From Pontixanthobacter aestiaquae (GTDB lineage Bacteria; Pseudomonadota; Alphaproteobacteria; Sphingomonadales; Sphingomonadaceae), in NCBI RefSeq assembly GCF_009827455.1, contig NZ_WTYZ01000001.1, positions 868,001 to 932,000 on the forward strand: a stretch of 64,000 bases of DNA, given 5' to 3'. Shown here piece by piece: positions 7,996 to 17,401 of this stretch (position 1 is its first letter; every line of letters starts with the position of its first letter). The notes beneath the pieces were generated by a model. It was not told the origin of the DNA. It ran no database searches and saw only the letters and a list, made by a program, of their open reading frames with translations. A program made the translations under genes and the position numbers.

Positions 7996-8802
7996 ATGCA
8001 ATTTCAGGAAAATGATCGGGTCGCAATACAACTTGGTCGCGACGGTGTCGCACAGGTCAGGCTTACCCGCCCCGACAAGATGAATGCGCTTGACCCTGAA
8101 ATGTTCGAACGGATCATTCAGGCGGGACAGGCCCTGCATGACATGAAGGGCTTGCGTGCAGTCGTTCTTTCTGGCGAAGGCAAAAGCTTCTGCGCCGGCC
8201 TTGATACATCAAGCTTTGGACGTGAGCCCGCTGACGACGAGCCAGCGCTGACCGAGCGTACTTACGGCAATTCCAACAAGTTTCAGCAGGTTGCGACGCA
8301 ATGGCGCAAATTACCCGTCCCGGTCATCGCTGCAGTGCACGGCGTATGTTTCGGCGGCGGAATGCAAATTGCGAGCGGAGCAGACGTCCGTGTTGTCGCG
8401 CCTGATGCGCGGATGGCGATAATGGAGCTTAAATGGGGACTGGTGCCCGATATGGGCGGTTATGCTCTATGGCGCGGGCTTGTACGCGACGATGTCTTGC
8501 GTGAACTGATCTACACTAACCGTCAGTTCAGCGGTGAAGAAGCTAGGGAATACGGTCTTGCTACATTCGTCGACGCTGACCCGCTGACTAAAGCAACAGC
8601 CATTGCCACCGAGATCGCTAATCGCAATCCGCATGCTATTCGCGGCGCAAAGCGACTGGCCAATGGTATGACCGAACTGGACGGCGATGCGATCCTGATG
8701 GAAGAAAGCATAGAACAGCACGCCATTATGCGGACTAAAAACCAGATCGAGGCGGTTATGGCTGGGATGGCCAAGCGTGCTCCGAAGTTTGAGGACGTGT
8801 AG
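7996..8802 (+). CDS. Enoyl-CoA hydratase/isomerase family protein (crotonase)
   Basis: A 268-residue crotonase fold protein. The oxyanion-hole segments are seen as GKSFCAGLDTSSFG and HGVCFGGGMQIASGADVRV. Of the two catalytic positions used by true enoyl-CoA hydratases, the second is Asp in LVPDMGG rather than Glu, typical of isomerase-like or unassigned members. It therefore probably acts on an acyl-CoA, but the exact reaction is unknown. ATG 7996 follows a GGTGAGG ribosome site; TTG and GTG codons just upstream are less likely starts. It converges with the thioesterase gene, with 7 bases between the two stops. Confidence 0.82.
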   Translation: MQFQENDRVAIQLGRDGVAQVRLTRPDKMNALDPEMFERIIQAGQALHDMKGLRAVVLSGEGKSFCAGLDTSSFGREPADDEPALTERTYGNSNKFQQVATQWRKLPVPVIAAVHGVCFGGGMQIASGADVRVVAPDARMAIMELKWGLVPDMGGYALWRGLVRDDVLRELIYTNRQFSGEEAREYGLATFVDADPLTKATAIATEIANRNPHAIRGAKRLANGMTELDGDAILMEESIEQHAIMRTKNQIEAVMAGMAKRAPKFEDV

Positions 8803-8809
8803 GCGGCAG

Positions 8810-9601
8810 TCAGCCGAAGATCGCTACTGCCTGAATACCCGACAGCATTTGCTTGCCGTCGGCATTCCACAGCTTGAGGCGCTCGCTTGAATACCCCTGA
8901 TCGGCATGGTCGCTGGCAGTTTCCGCCAGCCACCAGCCATCGCGTGTCACCGGTGCAGGATCGAGCAAGTTGAACGACCAGTTGATCGAACTGATCGGCC
9001 CCGGACGCTGCATAATCCTTGCCGCTGATGGAGGCAGCGTGTCGCCCATTAGGATGAGTTCGGACACCGGATCAATGCCCGAAGGCTCCTTCAGCCTTAC
9101 CCATCGGCGGATAATAGGCTCGTCCTTTGCTGTGCGTTCGTGCGGGTAGTTGACGTCATAATTGTTTCTCAAAAACGCTGGTCCTCCTCCAGGTTCTACA
9201 GCAGTCGAGTCTTCGGGTTTTCCCGGACTGGGCTCTACTGATGCGGCAGGATGTACAGCATTGGCATCGCGGCTGGTTCCGAAGAGCCAGAATGCCGTCA
9301 AAGCAACCTTTCCATCTGAAACAATCTCGCTGCGCAGCTGCGCAACGTTGCGGCCCTGCCGAACGATCTCGCTCCTTAGCTCGAACTCGTCACCAACGGG
9401 CGCGACGAAGCCGACTTGCCCGGCTCGAAAAGGCGGCAAATCGGTAAATTTTCTGATCGCGTGTGTATAGGCGATCAGCGCGGATGCACCGCCATACAGG
9501 GTGCGGCCTTGCATCCAGGTATCGGCGGTTGGCAATGTCACAGCGCCGTCTGCGGCACCGATGGGTTCAATCAAATCGCTCACACTCATTGGAAGTTTCA
9601 T
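8810..9601 (-). CDS. Acyl-CoA thioesterase, TesB-like double hot-dog
   Basis: The 263-residue protein resembles the two-hot-dog thioesterase family (4HBT_3/TesB type). The first half has the segment around TWMQGRTLYGGASALIAYTHA and FVAPVGDEFELRSEIVRQGRN. The second half carries the NWSFNLLDPAP and WWLAETASDHADQGYSSE pieces; the Asp-His region there is where TesB-type enzymes keep catalytic residues. It should hydrolyse acyl-CoA to free acid and CoA in the cytoplasm. ATG 9601 is chosen; the frame stays open further upstream but only by reading through tRNA-Cys. It converges with the crotonase gene. Confidence 0.82.
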   Translation of the reverse strand: MKLPMSVSDLIEPIGAADGAVTLPTADTWMQGRTLYGGASALIAYTHAIRKFTDLPPFRAGQVGFVAPVGDEFELRSEIVRQGRNVAQLRSEIVSDGKVALTAFWLFGTSRDANAVHPAASVEPSPGKPEDSTAVEPGGGPAFLRNNYDVNYPHERTAKDEPIIRRWVRLKEPSGIDPVSELILMGDTLPPSAARIMQRPGPISSINWSFNLLDPAPVTRDGWWLAETASDHADQGYSSERLKLWNADGKQMLSGIQAVAIFG

Positions 9602-9704
9602 AGCGAAACTATTGCTGCTTGCCAGCCCAATGCGCATGACAGGCAAAACGCAGGATTGCGCTAGCGAAAATTTGCAGCTAGTTGCGCTGCTCCGCAAGGG
9701 GTGA

Positions 9705-9778
9705 GGCCCGATGGCGGAGTGGTGACGCAGCGGTTTGCAAAACCGTGCACGCCGGTTCGATTCCGGCTCGGGCCTCCA
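9705..9778 (+). tRNA. tRNA-Cys (GCA)
   Basis: The acceptor GGCCCGA at 9705-9711 pairs with TCGGGCC at 9768-9774, followed by T and an encoded CCA. The anticodon loop TTGCAAA gives anticodon GCA. The T-loop GTTCGATTC is present with a GCCGG/CCGGC stem. It stands alone, divergent from the thioesterase and 68 bases before tRNA-Thr. Confidence 0.97.
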
Positions 9779-9846
9779 TAGTCTTGGGCACATATTTGCC
9801 GATCGCGGATTGCATCACCACTGCAACACCATCCGATCTGCAAAAC

Positions 9847-9922
9847 GCCGCTTTAGCTCAGGTGGTAGAGCACATCATTCGTAATGATGGGGTCAGAGGT
9901 TCGAGTCCTCTAAGCGGCACCA
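9847..9922 (+). tRNA. tRNA-Thr (CGT)
   Basis: The acceptor GCCGCTT at 9847-9853 pairs with AAGCGGC at 9912-9918, then A and an encoded CCA. The D-arm AGCTCAGGTGGTAGAGC and T-loop GGTTCGAGTCC are canonical. The anticodon loop TTCGTAA gives CGT, reading ACG codons. Confidence 0.97.
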
Positions 9923-10140
9923 TTTTCGTCAAGAAAAACAGTATGGTGAAGTGTTGTGCGGTCTAGGTGAACTGCTTAAATCGCGCTGCTTGTGGGAGGA
10001 TCTAAACGATTGCAAGCGCGGCCACCTGCGCTAAATTTGCCACAAGCTGACGAGAGTGCAGTCGGTCATTCTGGGCCACGACCACCATCGGATGAGGTCG
10101 AAGCCGGTATCCCCACGCAGCGGCATCGCCGGGTTTTAAG

Positions 10141-10605
10141 TTAGCGCGTGGGTACCGAGAGCACCACGACGCCACCGACCGAGTGTACGCGCTGGCCTTT
10201 CAACGCCTTGGCCGAAGCTTCGTCAGGACAACCAACGAGATCGGCCGCATCGTCGAGCCATTCACGCGTCAGGTCGTTCTCCCCGAGCCTGCGACAGGGA
10301 TCACCAGCGTCAGGATAGCCGTCGCCGAATGGGGACAGGTCTGCCGAGATCGTTGCCTTGGTCGCCTTTCGATGGCCGGTGGTCGTAGAATCTGTTTTCG
10401 TGTCGGTGCGGGTCAGGGCAGGCGTAGCTTCCTTGTCCTCGTTCGTGCCGATGTCATCGGTTGCCGCGCCGCTTATCGCCCCGTCGTTCGCCGCCGTGTC
10501 GCTCGCCGCAACATCGGTCATGCTTGTGTCTTCCTTTTCAGCCGGTGCCTCGGCACAGGCCGCAAGTGTGGCGAGGGTAAAAATCGGGGCTGCGAAATAT
10601 TTCAT
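10141..10605 (-). CDS. Small lipoprotein of unknown function
   Basis: A 154-residue protein beginning MKYFAAPIFTLATLAACAEA: a signal peptide with a lipobox LAAC, so an acylated Cys at residue 17 is expected. After the lipobox comes a long Ala/Asp/Thr-rich linker with low complexity, then a compact C-terminal 70 residues containing two Cys (GDPCRRLGENDL and DLVGCPDE) that could form a disulfide. The ATG at 10605 is preceded by GAGGA; an upstream in-frame ATG at 10668 would hide the signal peptide. No function is assigned. The 219 bases between tRNA-Thr and its stop hold nothing I recognise. Confidence 0.7.
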   Translation of the reverse strand: MKYFAAPIFTLATLAACAEAPAEKEDTSMTDVAASDTAANDGAISGAATDDIGTNEDKEATPALTRTDTKTDSTTTGHRKATKATISADLSPFGDGYPDAGDPCRRLGENDLTREWLDDAADLVGCPDEASAKALKGQRVHSVGGVVVLSVPTR

Positions 10606-10858
10606 GGTGTCCAAATCCTCATTCTGGCTGGTTTTGCGCCGTTTACGGCCAGCGATATGAGGGGACATAACGTCGGAGCAGGGAATTATTTCCCCTTTTT
10701 TAACGTCTTAACGCGACGCTTTGTTTCTCGACTACAGGAACCGATGCTCGGCGAAGGGTTGTCCATCGCCCGTTTAACCATCGAGACCTGCAGGCTTTGA
10801 TGACTTCTAGGGGAATTAGCTACGGGAACCCGAACCATGGTGAAAAGTTGTAGCGATT

Positions 10859-11269
10859 ATGAACACAAAGCTCGTCGCAGCAAGCGCTGCATCCGCCCTC
10901 ATCGGAACACTCCTGACCGCTTGCGGTTCAGGCGAAACCGTAGCGCCAGACAGCGAAGCCAAACAAAATCCTCAGACCGGCGATGCTGTCACCGGTTCAG
11001 CGACAAATGAAGTGCGCGGTGGCCCTGCCGCCTTAGAGACTAGTCCGGTAGGTGATCCCAACGCGCCGGATGTTGCGGGTGAAAACTGCATCAAGCAATT
11101 GGCCAGTACAGCCAATCAGCCGGCTTCCATGATCTCGATCCAGCGCGTGGAAGTGGACGAAACCGGGCCGACGCATTTCCTCACTATCAAAGGGGGCGAT
11201 GCGCCATGGCTATGCAAGACAATGCCCGATGGCACTGTGACTGAGGTGATGTACACGCAAGAAGGATGA
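10859..11269 (+). CDS. Small lipoprotein of unknown function
   Basis: A 136-residue protein with an N-terminal signal and lipobox (LLTAC, Cys22), then a Gly/Asn/Pro linker and a small domain at about residues 75-135. That domain contains two Cys (ENCIKQL and WLCKTMPDG) and ends VTEVMYTQEG. The pattern of a lipobox, a low-complexity linker and a two-Cys domain parallels the divergent lipoprotein at 10141-10605, though I see no clear sequence identity. No function is assigned. The 253-base gap between the two genes contains their divergent promoters; a short GGGAA/TTCCC stem followed by T6 at about 10681-10701 is the only structure seen. Confidence 0.7.
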   Translation: MNTKLVAASAASALIGTLLTACGSGETVAPDSEAKQNPQTGDAVTGSATNEVRGGPAALETSPVGDPNAPDVAGENCIKQLASTANQPASMISIQRVEVDETGPTHFLTIKGGDAPWLCKTMPDGTVTEVMYTQEG

Positions 11270-11373
11270 TCGGTCTGCGCGTAACGTAGCTGGAACAAGA
11301 TCTGCCATCACGTTCTACAGACTTCGTAACAACGCGACCAGAGGTTCGGCTCACGCAAGCGGCCCCATTTCCT

Positions 11374-12759
11374 TCATCTGAAAACTGCTGGCATCAAAGC
11401 GCTGTTGGCAAGCAGGACAATGCCGATGGCTGCGATCGCCAGCGCTGGCTGGCGTAGGCCAAGCACTTTGAAACCGTACAGTGATCTCACTGCGACTATC
11501 CGCATCGCCGCCAGAACCAACATTGCCGTGGCGAAGCCGATTGCCGCTCCAAGCGCGCCATATTGAGTTGCCAAGATCCACACGAGCACAACCTCGATGG
11601 CTAATGCTGCAAGCGCCATTCGCGGCGGCCACGCCGGGTGACGATAGACCATCGGCAGTTCGCACAGGCCAAAGCTACCATCGAGCAACTCGCCGACTAA
11701 TATGGCAAGCACGACAAACAACCCGAAGGCGAAGCCGGTGCCAAACCATGATAGCAGCGGCTCTCCGAAGATCGCAAACAAGACAATGATCGCTGTCTGT
11801 GCAGCGAAAATGAACCAGCCCAGACGCCTCAGATGCTCGCCGATGGTATCGAGCGATTTGCTCTGGGCGATTATGGGTGCGAGTACGGGTTCGAACAGAT
11901 AGCGGACTTTTTCGACAACGGTCGCGATTTGCTGCGCGAGGTAATAAATTCCTGTCGCTTTTGGTCCAGCTACGACCGCCAGGATAATGATGTCAATCCG
12001 GCGAAAGGCGTAGACGCTGGTATCGTTAAGCGCGATCGGAAAGCTGAGTTTGGCGAGGTTAAATATCCCGCGAAACGTTGGTCGTGACCGCCCTGCGAAG
12101 AAACCGCGACCGAAGGAGGCGCTGGTTGCCAACAATGCCGCGCAGGCGGTCAAAGCCAAAGATCCGATATAAGCGCCAAGCAAAGCCTGTTCGGACGATA
12201 TCACTTTGCCCGATGGTAATGTGGTTCCGGCAAGCCAATAGTAAGCAGCCACTGCGAGAATGAGGAAACTCCATGGTTTCACTAGTGCCTTAACCAAGGT
12301 GTCCCACAAAGCGGTGCGGAAATGGCGTGTTGCGGTGGTGGCGATTTCAGACAGTGCGATCAGCGGGATGCCGAACAATACAAATTCGGAGCCGGCCATC
12401 GATTGTGAGGCCAGCAGCGGCCACGCGACCCAGAGAATTGCTGTCATCGAGAATGACAGGATGGCTACCAACCCAGCGGCCTCGGCGATCCGCGTGGCCG
12501 CGTGCTGCTCTTGTCCTTCTTCGCTGAGCCTGCCGAGCAGGACCTTCGCCAGTCCGAATGTCGCGAATGTTGCGAGCAGCTCGACGACCGCGACAATCTC
12601 GCCCAGACGTCCGAAATCCTCGATTCCGTACATTCGCGCGACGAATACGATCAGCAGGATGCGCGCTGCCATACGGACGCCAAACCCGCTCAGGATTTGC
12701 AATGCCCCCTTGCGCAGGTCCCGCTTTTCACCCGCTATCGGGTGGGAGTCAGCGCTCAT
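11374..12759 (-). CDS. Polysaccharide/oligosaccharide flippase (MOP superfamily, Wzx-like)
   Basis: A 461-residue polytopic inner-membrane protein with about twelve hydrophobic helices in the arrangement of Wzx/MATE-type exporters. The first segment GALQILSGFGVRMAARILLIV has the amphipathic start usual for this family. It would flip a lipid-linked glycan or glycan repeat unit to the periplasmic leaflet. It is divergent from the glycan-polymer genes at 12919-15989, which supports the same pathway. No polymerase (Wzy) is visible in the window, so the substrate is unknown. Confidence 0.82.
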   Translation of the reverse strand: MSADSHPIAGEKRDLRKGALQILSGFGVRMAARILLIVFVARMYGIEDFGRLGEIVAVVELLATFATFGLAKVLLGRLSEEGQEQHAATRIAEAAGLVAILSFSMTAILWVAWPLLASQSMAGSEFVLFGIPLIALSEIATTATRHFRTALWDTLVKALVKPWSFLILAVAAYYWLAGTTLPSGKVISSEQALLGAYIGSLALTACAALLATSASFGRGFFAGRSRPTFRGIFNLAKLSFPIALNDTSVYAFRRIDIIILAVVAGPKATGIYYLAQQIATVVEKVRYLFEPVLAPIIAQSKSLDTIGEHLRRLGWFIFAAQTAIIVLFAIFGEPLLSWFGTGFAFGLFVVLAILVGELLDGSFGLCELPMVYRHPAWPPRMALAALAIEVVLVWILATQYGALGAAIGFATAMLVLAAMRIVAVRSLYGFKVLGLRQPALAIAAIGIVLLANSALMPAVFR

Positions 12760-12918
12760 GGTGAGGGTCTTTCGCGGGGGTTATGGTGGGCACTCGATAG
12801 CCCGACTATAGTGGTTTGCACGGTTTTTCAAATATCTGCCCGCATGTGACTTTACGCATTAGGCTAGCTATATGAGAAGTTAACCCAAAAAGCCTTTACC
12901 TTCAGCAAGCGAAATCCC

Positions 12919-14085
12919 ATGCCAAACCACCTGAAAGTGGGCTTCCTCTACAACCATGACGAGCTGCATCAGGTAGCGCATACTGCGCCGATTATCTCTG
13001 CGCTGCGCAAGCAATGCCCGTATATGGCGGTGGAAGTTTTATCCTCAAGCGATGCCCAGACCGCAGTCGTGAAGCGGCATCTCGATCCTGATCTCGAAAA
13101 TCCGCCTATACGTGCTCTTAAGCCGAGCAAAGCATATAGCTTGGCTGAGCGAGTGATTGGCGGTGCTGCTCCGCTCGGACGTATCGGATTTCTCGCGGCA
13201 AATCTCGATCTGTTTCGCAGCTATGACGCGCTTGTCGTGCCAGAAACGACATCGACCATGCTGAAAACCAAATTTGGCCTGACTGGTACTAAACTCATTA
13301 TGTTTCCGCATGGAGCGGGCGATCGTTCTGTAGGGTTCTCGCCCGAGTTTGCGCATTTCGACTTTGTCATGCTGCCTGGGAATAAGACGCGCGAGCGGAT
13401 GCTCGAAGCCGGCTTGATCCGCGAGGAAGACTCGGCAGTCGTGGGCTATCCGAAGTTTGACTCGCGCGTCGCAGCTGGAGACGCGCCGATATTCGGTAAT
13501 GACCGGCCGATTGTTTTCTACAATCCGCATTTCGATCCGAAGCTGTCGTCGTGGTATGATTTCGGATTGCCGCTGCTGGAGCATTTTGCGGAGCAGTCGC
13601 GGTACAATCTGGTGGTCGCGCCGCATGTGATGCTGTTCCGCCGCAAGCTGCTCGCCTCGGTCGAACATCGCGTTTTACGGTGGCGAAAGGAGATACCGGC
13701 GCGTTTCAAGCGGCTCGATAATATCCATATTGACCAGGGCAGTCTGAATAGCGTCGACATGACGTATACCCGAATGGCTGATGTCTATATCGGCGATGTC
13801 AGCAGCCAGGTGTATGAGTTTATCGCACAGCCGCGCCCGGCGATTTTTCTCAATTCTCACGGGGCCCATTGGAAGGACAACCCAAATTATGCCTTCTGGA
13901 AGTTCGGTCCGGTGGTCGATCATGCCGGCGGTCTAGACGACGCATTGCAGCAAGCAGTTCCGCTGCTGGATAATTACCGTGAGGCGCAGGAAAAGGCACT
14001 GCGCCAGACCTTTGATCTTGACCCGGATCGCAGTTCCGCTGATCGGGCAGCAATGGCGATAGCGAAGTTTCTGGGTCGTGAGTGA
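12919..14085 (+). CDS. CDP-glycerol glycerophosphotransferase-like protein
   Basis: A 388-residue cytoplasmic protein. The second half has features of the teichoic-acid glycerophosphotransferase (Glyphos_transf) family in a GT-B-like fold: YNPHFDPKLSSWYDFG, the His in VVAPHVMLF, and the donor-site segment DVYIGDVSSQVYEFI followed by PAIFLNS. Members move glycerol-phosphate or related polyol-phosphate from a CDP donor. In a Gram-negative this suggests phospho-glycerol decoration or a phosphopolymer in surface glycan. It overlaps the next gene by 8 bases, forming an operon with the nucleotidyltransferase and glycosyltransferase. The precise donor is not predictable. Confidence 0.72.
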   Translation: MPNHLKVGFLYNHDELHQVAHTAPIISALRKQCPYMAVEVLSSSDAQTAVVKRHLDPDLENPPIRALKPSKAYSLAERVIGGAAPLGRIGFLAANLDLFRSYDALVVPETTSTMLKTKFGLTGTKLIMFPHGAGDRSVGFSPEFAHFDFVMLPGNKTRERMLEAGLIREEDSAVVGYPKFDSRVAAGDAPIFGNDRPIVFYNPHFDPKLSSWYDFGLPLLEHFAEQSRYNLVVAPHVMLFRRKLLASVEHRVLRWRKEIPARFKRLDNIHIDQGSLNSVDMTYTRMADVYIGDVSSQVYEFIAQPRPAIFLNSHGAHWKDNPNYAFWKFGPVVDHAGGLDDALQQAVPLLDNYREAQEKALRQTFDLDPDRSSADRAAMAIAKFLGRE

Positions 14086-14872
14086 AGCGCAGCCTGACGG
14101 TTGTACAGCGATTGTGCTGGCGGGCCAGCGCCCGGGCGTCGACCCGATGGCTGAGGCGACCGGCCAGACGTACAAGGCGCTGATCCCGGTATGCGGTCAG
14201 TCAATGTTAGCTCGTGTTTGCTCTACACTTCTGGGGAGCGCTGGCGTCGCGCGCGTCATCATTCTGGCGCAAGAACCGAACCAGCTGCTGATCGGTGACA
14301 CGGCTCAATTGGCTGACAATCCGAGAGTTAGTCTTGCCCCGAGCGGCATGGGAATTGCATCAAGCATCGCCAAGATAGCTGGTACACACGCCGCGCCTTG
14401 GCCTGTGCTGGTAACGACTGCCGATCATGCATTGCTGACAAGCGCGATGGTCGAAGAGTTTCTTGGAGGTGTCGGCGAAGCTGATCTTGCTATCGGGGTT
14501 GGTGAGCGGCGCATTGTTGAATCCGCATATCCCGATACCAAACGGACGTGGTTGAAGTTTTCTGACGGGCATTATTCGGGCGCAAACCTGTTTGCGTTGC
14601 GCAACGCACAAGTGGCTGATGCTTTAGAGCTGTGGTCCGGCGTCGAACAGGATCGCAAGAAAAGCCTTTCGATTATGTCGCGCTTTGGACCCCTGCTATT
14701 GCTGCGGGCTTTGACGCGAACAATTGCATTTCCAGAAGCCTTGCACCACGCTGGTAAGCGACTGGGGATAGTGGCAAAGCCGGTGGTTCTGTCGCAGCCT
14801 GAGGCAGTGATTGACGTCGACAAGCCGGAGGATTTGGCGCTGGTTGAAGGAATTTTGACCAATGGACGGTGA
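14078..14872 (+). CDS. MobA-like nucleotidyltransferase
   Basis: A 264-residue NTP-transferase (GT-A/Rossmann-like). It begins near AIVLAGQRPGVDPMAEATG, in place of the usual LAGG-x-G-T-R signature, has KALIPVCGQSMLARV as the substrate loop, and VTTADHALLT as the Asp-containing metal site. The partner genes suggest it makes a nucleotide-activated precursor (for example a CDP- or NDP-polyol or sugar) used by the transferase encoded just upstream. The GTG start overlaps the previous stop by 8 bases, and its own end overlaps the next gene by 11 bases. The fold is well supported; the substrate is inferred from context only. Confidence 0.78.
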   Translation: MSEAQPDGCTAIVLAGQRPGVDPMAEATGQTYKALIPVCGQSMLARVCSTLLGSAGVARVIILAQEPNQLLIGDTAQLADNPRVSLAPSGMGIASSIAKIAGTHAAPWPVLVTTADHALLTSAMVEEFLGGVGEADLAIGVGERRIVESAYPDTKRTWLKFSDGHYSGANLFALRNAQVADALELWSGVEQDRKKSLSIMSRFGPLLLLRALTRTIAFPEALHHAGKRLGIVAKPVVLSQPEAVIDVDKPEDLALVEGILTNGR

Positions 14873-15989
14873 GACCACTTCGACGAGCGCGAGACCTATA
14901 GTCCACTTTCTATTCGAGCCGGGTAATGGTGGCTTGGACCGGGTGGCGATTTTGCTGGCCAATGGCATGGCTGCGCGTGGTCTTAACAGCGAGCTCTGGT
15001 TGACAGAGAGCGAAGGGCCACTCGCGTCATTGATCTCGGACGTAGTGACCGTTCGTATGGTCCCGTCGGTTTCGTTTGGCGGACGCGGCGTGAAGCTTTT
15101 CCAGCAAATTCCGGCGCTCTCGCGGATGATCAAACAGCATCGACCTGCTGCCATTTTCTCTGCAGGCAATCAGAGCAATCTGACAATTGCACTCGCGCGG
15201 AAAATGGCTGGAACGAGAGATACCAAAATCATCCAGAAAATCACCAATCCGATTTCCCGGCCTGGCATGAGTGGTCTCGTCACTGCAATCCGCACGGCGC
15301 GCTTCAAACGGACTGTGGCGAGGGGTGATATCTGTCTGACTTTGAGCGAGGCCGATGCGAAAGCCTACGCGCAGTTGATGCCGGAAGTTGGAAACAAGTT
15401 CCGTCCGGTCAAGAATGCCTATGTGACTAATGCGATGCTCGATCTGGGGAAGGAAGCTCGGACGCGTCGGTCAAGCGCGCCGTGCAAATTGCTCTGTGTT
15501 GGAAGGCTCGAATATCAGAAGGATCATGCCAATCTGATCAAAGCGCTAGCGCGGATCAAGAACTTGCCTTGGCAGATGCACATCCTTGGTGATGGTTCGT
15601 TGGAGGCCGAGTTGAAAGCTCTCGCTAGTCAGTTGGGTGTGGCGGACCGGTTGGAGTTTGCTGGCTTCGTCGATGATCCGACATCCGCATATGCCGCGAG
15701 CGATATTATGGTGCTCTCGTCCCGATGGGAGGGTTTGCCAGCGGCTCCACTGGAGGCAATGGCAGCAGGCTGCGATGTTGTAACAACCGATTGCTCGGAC
15801 GGATTGACCGAAATGTTCGCAGCACTCGGGCGCCCTGCGGTTCCGGTAGAGAACGATGCAGCACTGGCAGATGCTATTGCCAGTGCGATGCGGAACAGCG
15901 CCACGCGCTCCGCAATGCGGGCGATTGCACAACAATACTCGGTTGAAGCATCGGTCACCGATCATTTGCGGATTGCTGGCTTGGGCTAA
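14862..15989 (+). CDS. Glycosyltransferase family 4
   Basis: A 375-residue GT-B retaining glycosyltransferase. The N-terminal acceptor domain has GNGGLDRVAILLANGMAARG; the C-terminal donor domain has LLCVGRLEYQKDHANLIKAL, MHILGDGSLEAELKALA and the family motif SSRWEGLPAAPLEAMAAG with the paired Glu residues that hold the nucleotide-sugar. It would add a hexose to a lipid- or polymer-linked acceptor on the cytoplasmic face. It is the last gene of the three-gene operon 12919-15989. Confidence 0.9.
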   Translation: MDGETTSTSARPIVHFLFEPGNGGLDRVAILLANGMAARGLNSELWLTESEGPLASLISDVVTVRMVPSVSFGGRGVKLFQQIPALSRMIKQHRPAAIFSAGNQSNLTIALARKMAGTRDTKIIQKITNPISRPGMSGLVTAIRTARFKRTVARGDICLTLSEADAKAYAQLMPEVGNKFRPVKNAYVTNAMLDLGKEARTRRSSAPCKLLCVGRLEYQKDHANLIKALARIKNLPWQMHILGDGSLEAELKALASQLGVADRLEFAGFVDDPTSAYAASDIMVLSSRWEGLPAAPLEAMAAGCDVVTTDCSDGLTEMFAALGRPAVPVENDAALADAIASAMRNSATRSAMRAIAQQYSVEASVTDHLRIAGLG

Positions 15990-16061
15990 GGTGGGACGCG
16001 CTTTAGTGTAGCCAAGCATTTCTGAACTTCGCTGTTCGATGGCCTATGCTAATGAGCAGAC

Positions 16062-17312
16062 ATGGACGATTCCGGGTTCGATATAACTACGCTGGGCAAA
16101 CGCGCCAAAACGGCAGCGCGCGACCTTGCTGCGGCGAGCACAGACGCAAAGAACAACGCGCTGACCGCTGCCGCCGATGCCCTGCGGATGGGAACGCCGA
16201 TACTGCTCGAAGCAAACCGGCAGGATGTCGATAGCGTTCGAAACGCAAAGCCGGAATCTTTCATTGACCGGTTGTTGCTTACCAAGGATCGCATTGAGGG
16301 CATGGCTGCGGCGCTGGAGCAGATTGCCGAATTGCCTGATCCTGTTGGGCCCAAACTGGCTGAGTTCGACCGACCCAACGGGTTGAGGATTGAACGTGTC
16401 GCGGTGCCCATTGGCGTAATCGGGATGATTTATGAGTCCCGCCCCAATGTAGGTGCGGATGCCAGCGCTTTGTGCCTGAAATCGGGCAATGCAATCATCT
16501 TGCGCGGCGGATCTGAGAGCCAACATTCTACGCGTGAGATCGTTGCTTGCATGCAAGCTGGCTTGCGGACTGGGGGTTTGCCGGAGGATGCTGTCCAGAC
16601 AGTTGGCACAACCCACCGTAAAGCCGTCACCGAATTGCTCCGGGCGGTGGATTTTATCGATCTCGTAATTCCACGCGGCGGGCGAGGACTTGTTGAGCTG
16701 GTGCGTGATCAAGCGAAAGTTCCCACACTGCTGCATCTCGATGGAAACTGTCACAGCTATGTCCATGAGGATGCTGATCTGGAGAAGGCCGTCTCGATCA
16801 TCCGTAATGCCAAACTGCGCCGAACTGGTGTGTGCGGGGCGACGGAGAGCATTGTGATTGATCGCAGCATCGCCGTGCGTTTCGTGCCGATGCTGGCCGA
16901 TGCAATGCCCGATTGCGAATTGCGCGGTGATGCAGAGGCAGTAGTAATTGATGACCGGCTGAAGCGCGCAACTGACGAAGATTTCGGCACCGAATTTCTC
17001 GACGCCATCGCTTCGGTTACACTGGCTGATGGCTTGGACGATGCGATTGCTTGCGTGGCCGAACACTCGTCGGGTCACACCGATGCGATCATCACCGAGA
17101 ATGACAATGCCGCCCGCCGGTTCATGACCGCAATCGACAGCGCGATTGTGATGCACAACGCCTCCACCCAATTTGCCGATGGCGGAGAGTTTGGGATGGG
17201 TGCGGAGATCGGCATCGCCACCGGCAAGATGCATGCGCGTGGCCCTGTCGGATTGGAACAGCTTACCAGCTTCAAATATCTGGTGCACGGTTCCGGCCAA
17301 ATCCGACCTTAG
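16062..17312 (+). CDS. proA: Gamma-glutamyl phosphate reductase
   Basis: The second enzyme of proline synthesis: NADPH-dependent reduction of gamma-glutamyl phosphate to glutamate semialdehyde. The 416-residue length is normal. Diagnostic pieces are [32 protein letters not shown], the catalytic Cys258 in [11 protein letters not shown], and the C-terminal [33 protein letters not shown] region in pieces. It has no proB neighbour in the window. It lies 73 bases after the glycosyltransferase and may use its own promoter. A 446-residue open frame on the opposite strand is an antisense shadow. Confidence 0.96.
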   Translation: MDDSGFDITTLGKRAKTAARDLAAASTDAKNNALTAAADALRMGTPILLEANRQDVDSVRNAKPESFIDRLLLTKDRIEGMAAALEQIAELPDPVGPKLAEFDRPNGLRIERVAVPIGVIGMIYESRPNVGADASALCLKSGNAIILRGGSESQHSTREIVACMQAGLRTGGLPEDAVQTVGTTHRKAVTELLRAVDFIDLVIPRGGRGLVELVRDQAKVPTLLHLDGNCHSYVHEDADLEKAVSIIRNAKLRRTGVCGATESIVIDRSIAVRFVPMLADAMPDCELRGDAEAVVIDDRLKRATDEDFGTEFLDAIASVTLADGLDDAIACVAEHSSGHTDAIITENDNAARRFMTAIDSAIVMHNASTQFADGGEFGMGAEIGIATGKMHARGPVGLEQLTSFKYLVHGSGQIRP

Positions 17313-17401
17313 TTGCAGTTGGCCCCTCAATCCTGCCACGGGCTGCTTGCCCAACGCCTGCATTCTTGGGATAGGTATGCGCAAAAATAGAGAGGGAACC
17401 T

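Noticed and set aside
9602..9793. N-terminal extension of the thioesterase frame
   Set aside because: It would translate through tRNA-Cys; the ATG at 9601 fits the family start.
16044..17384. 446-codon open frame antisense to proA
   Set aside because: proA is intact with all family motifs on the other strand; the antisense product has no recognisable domain and no ribosome site.
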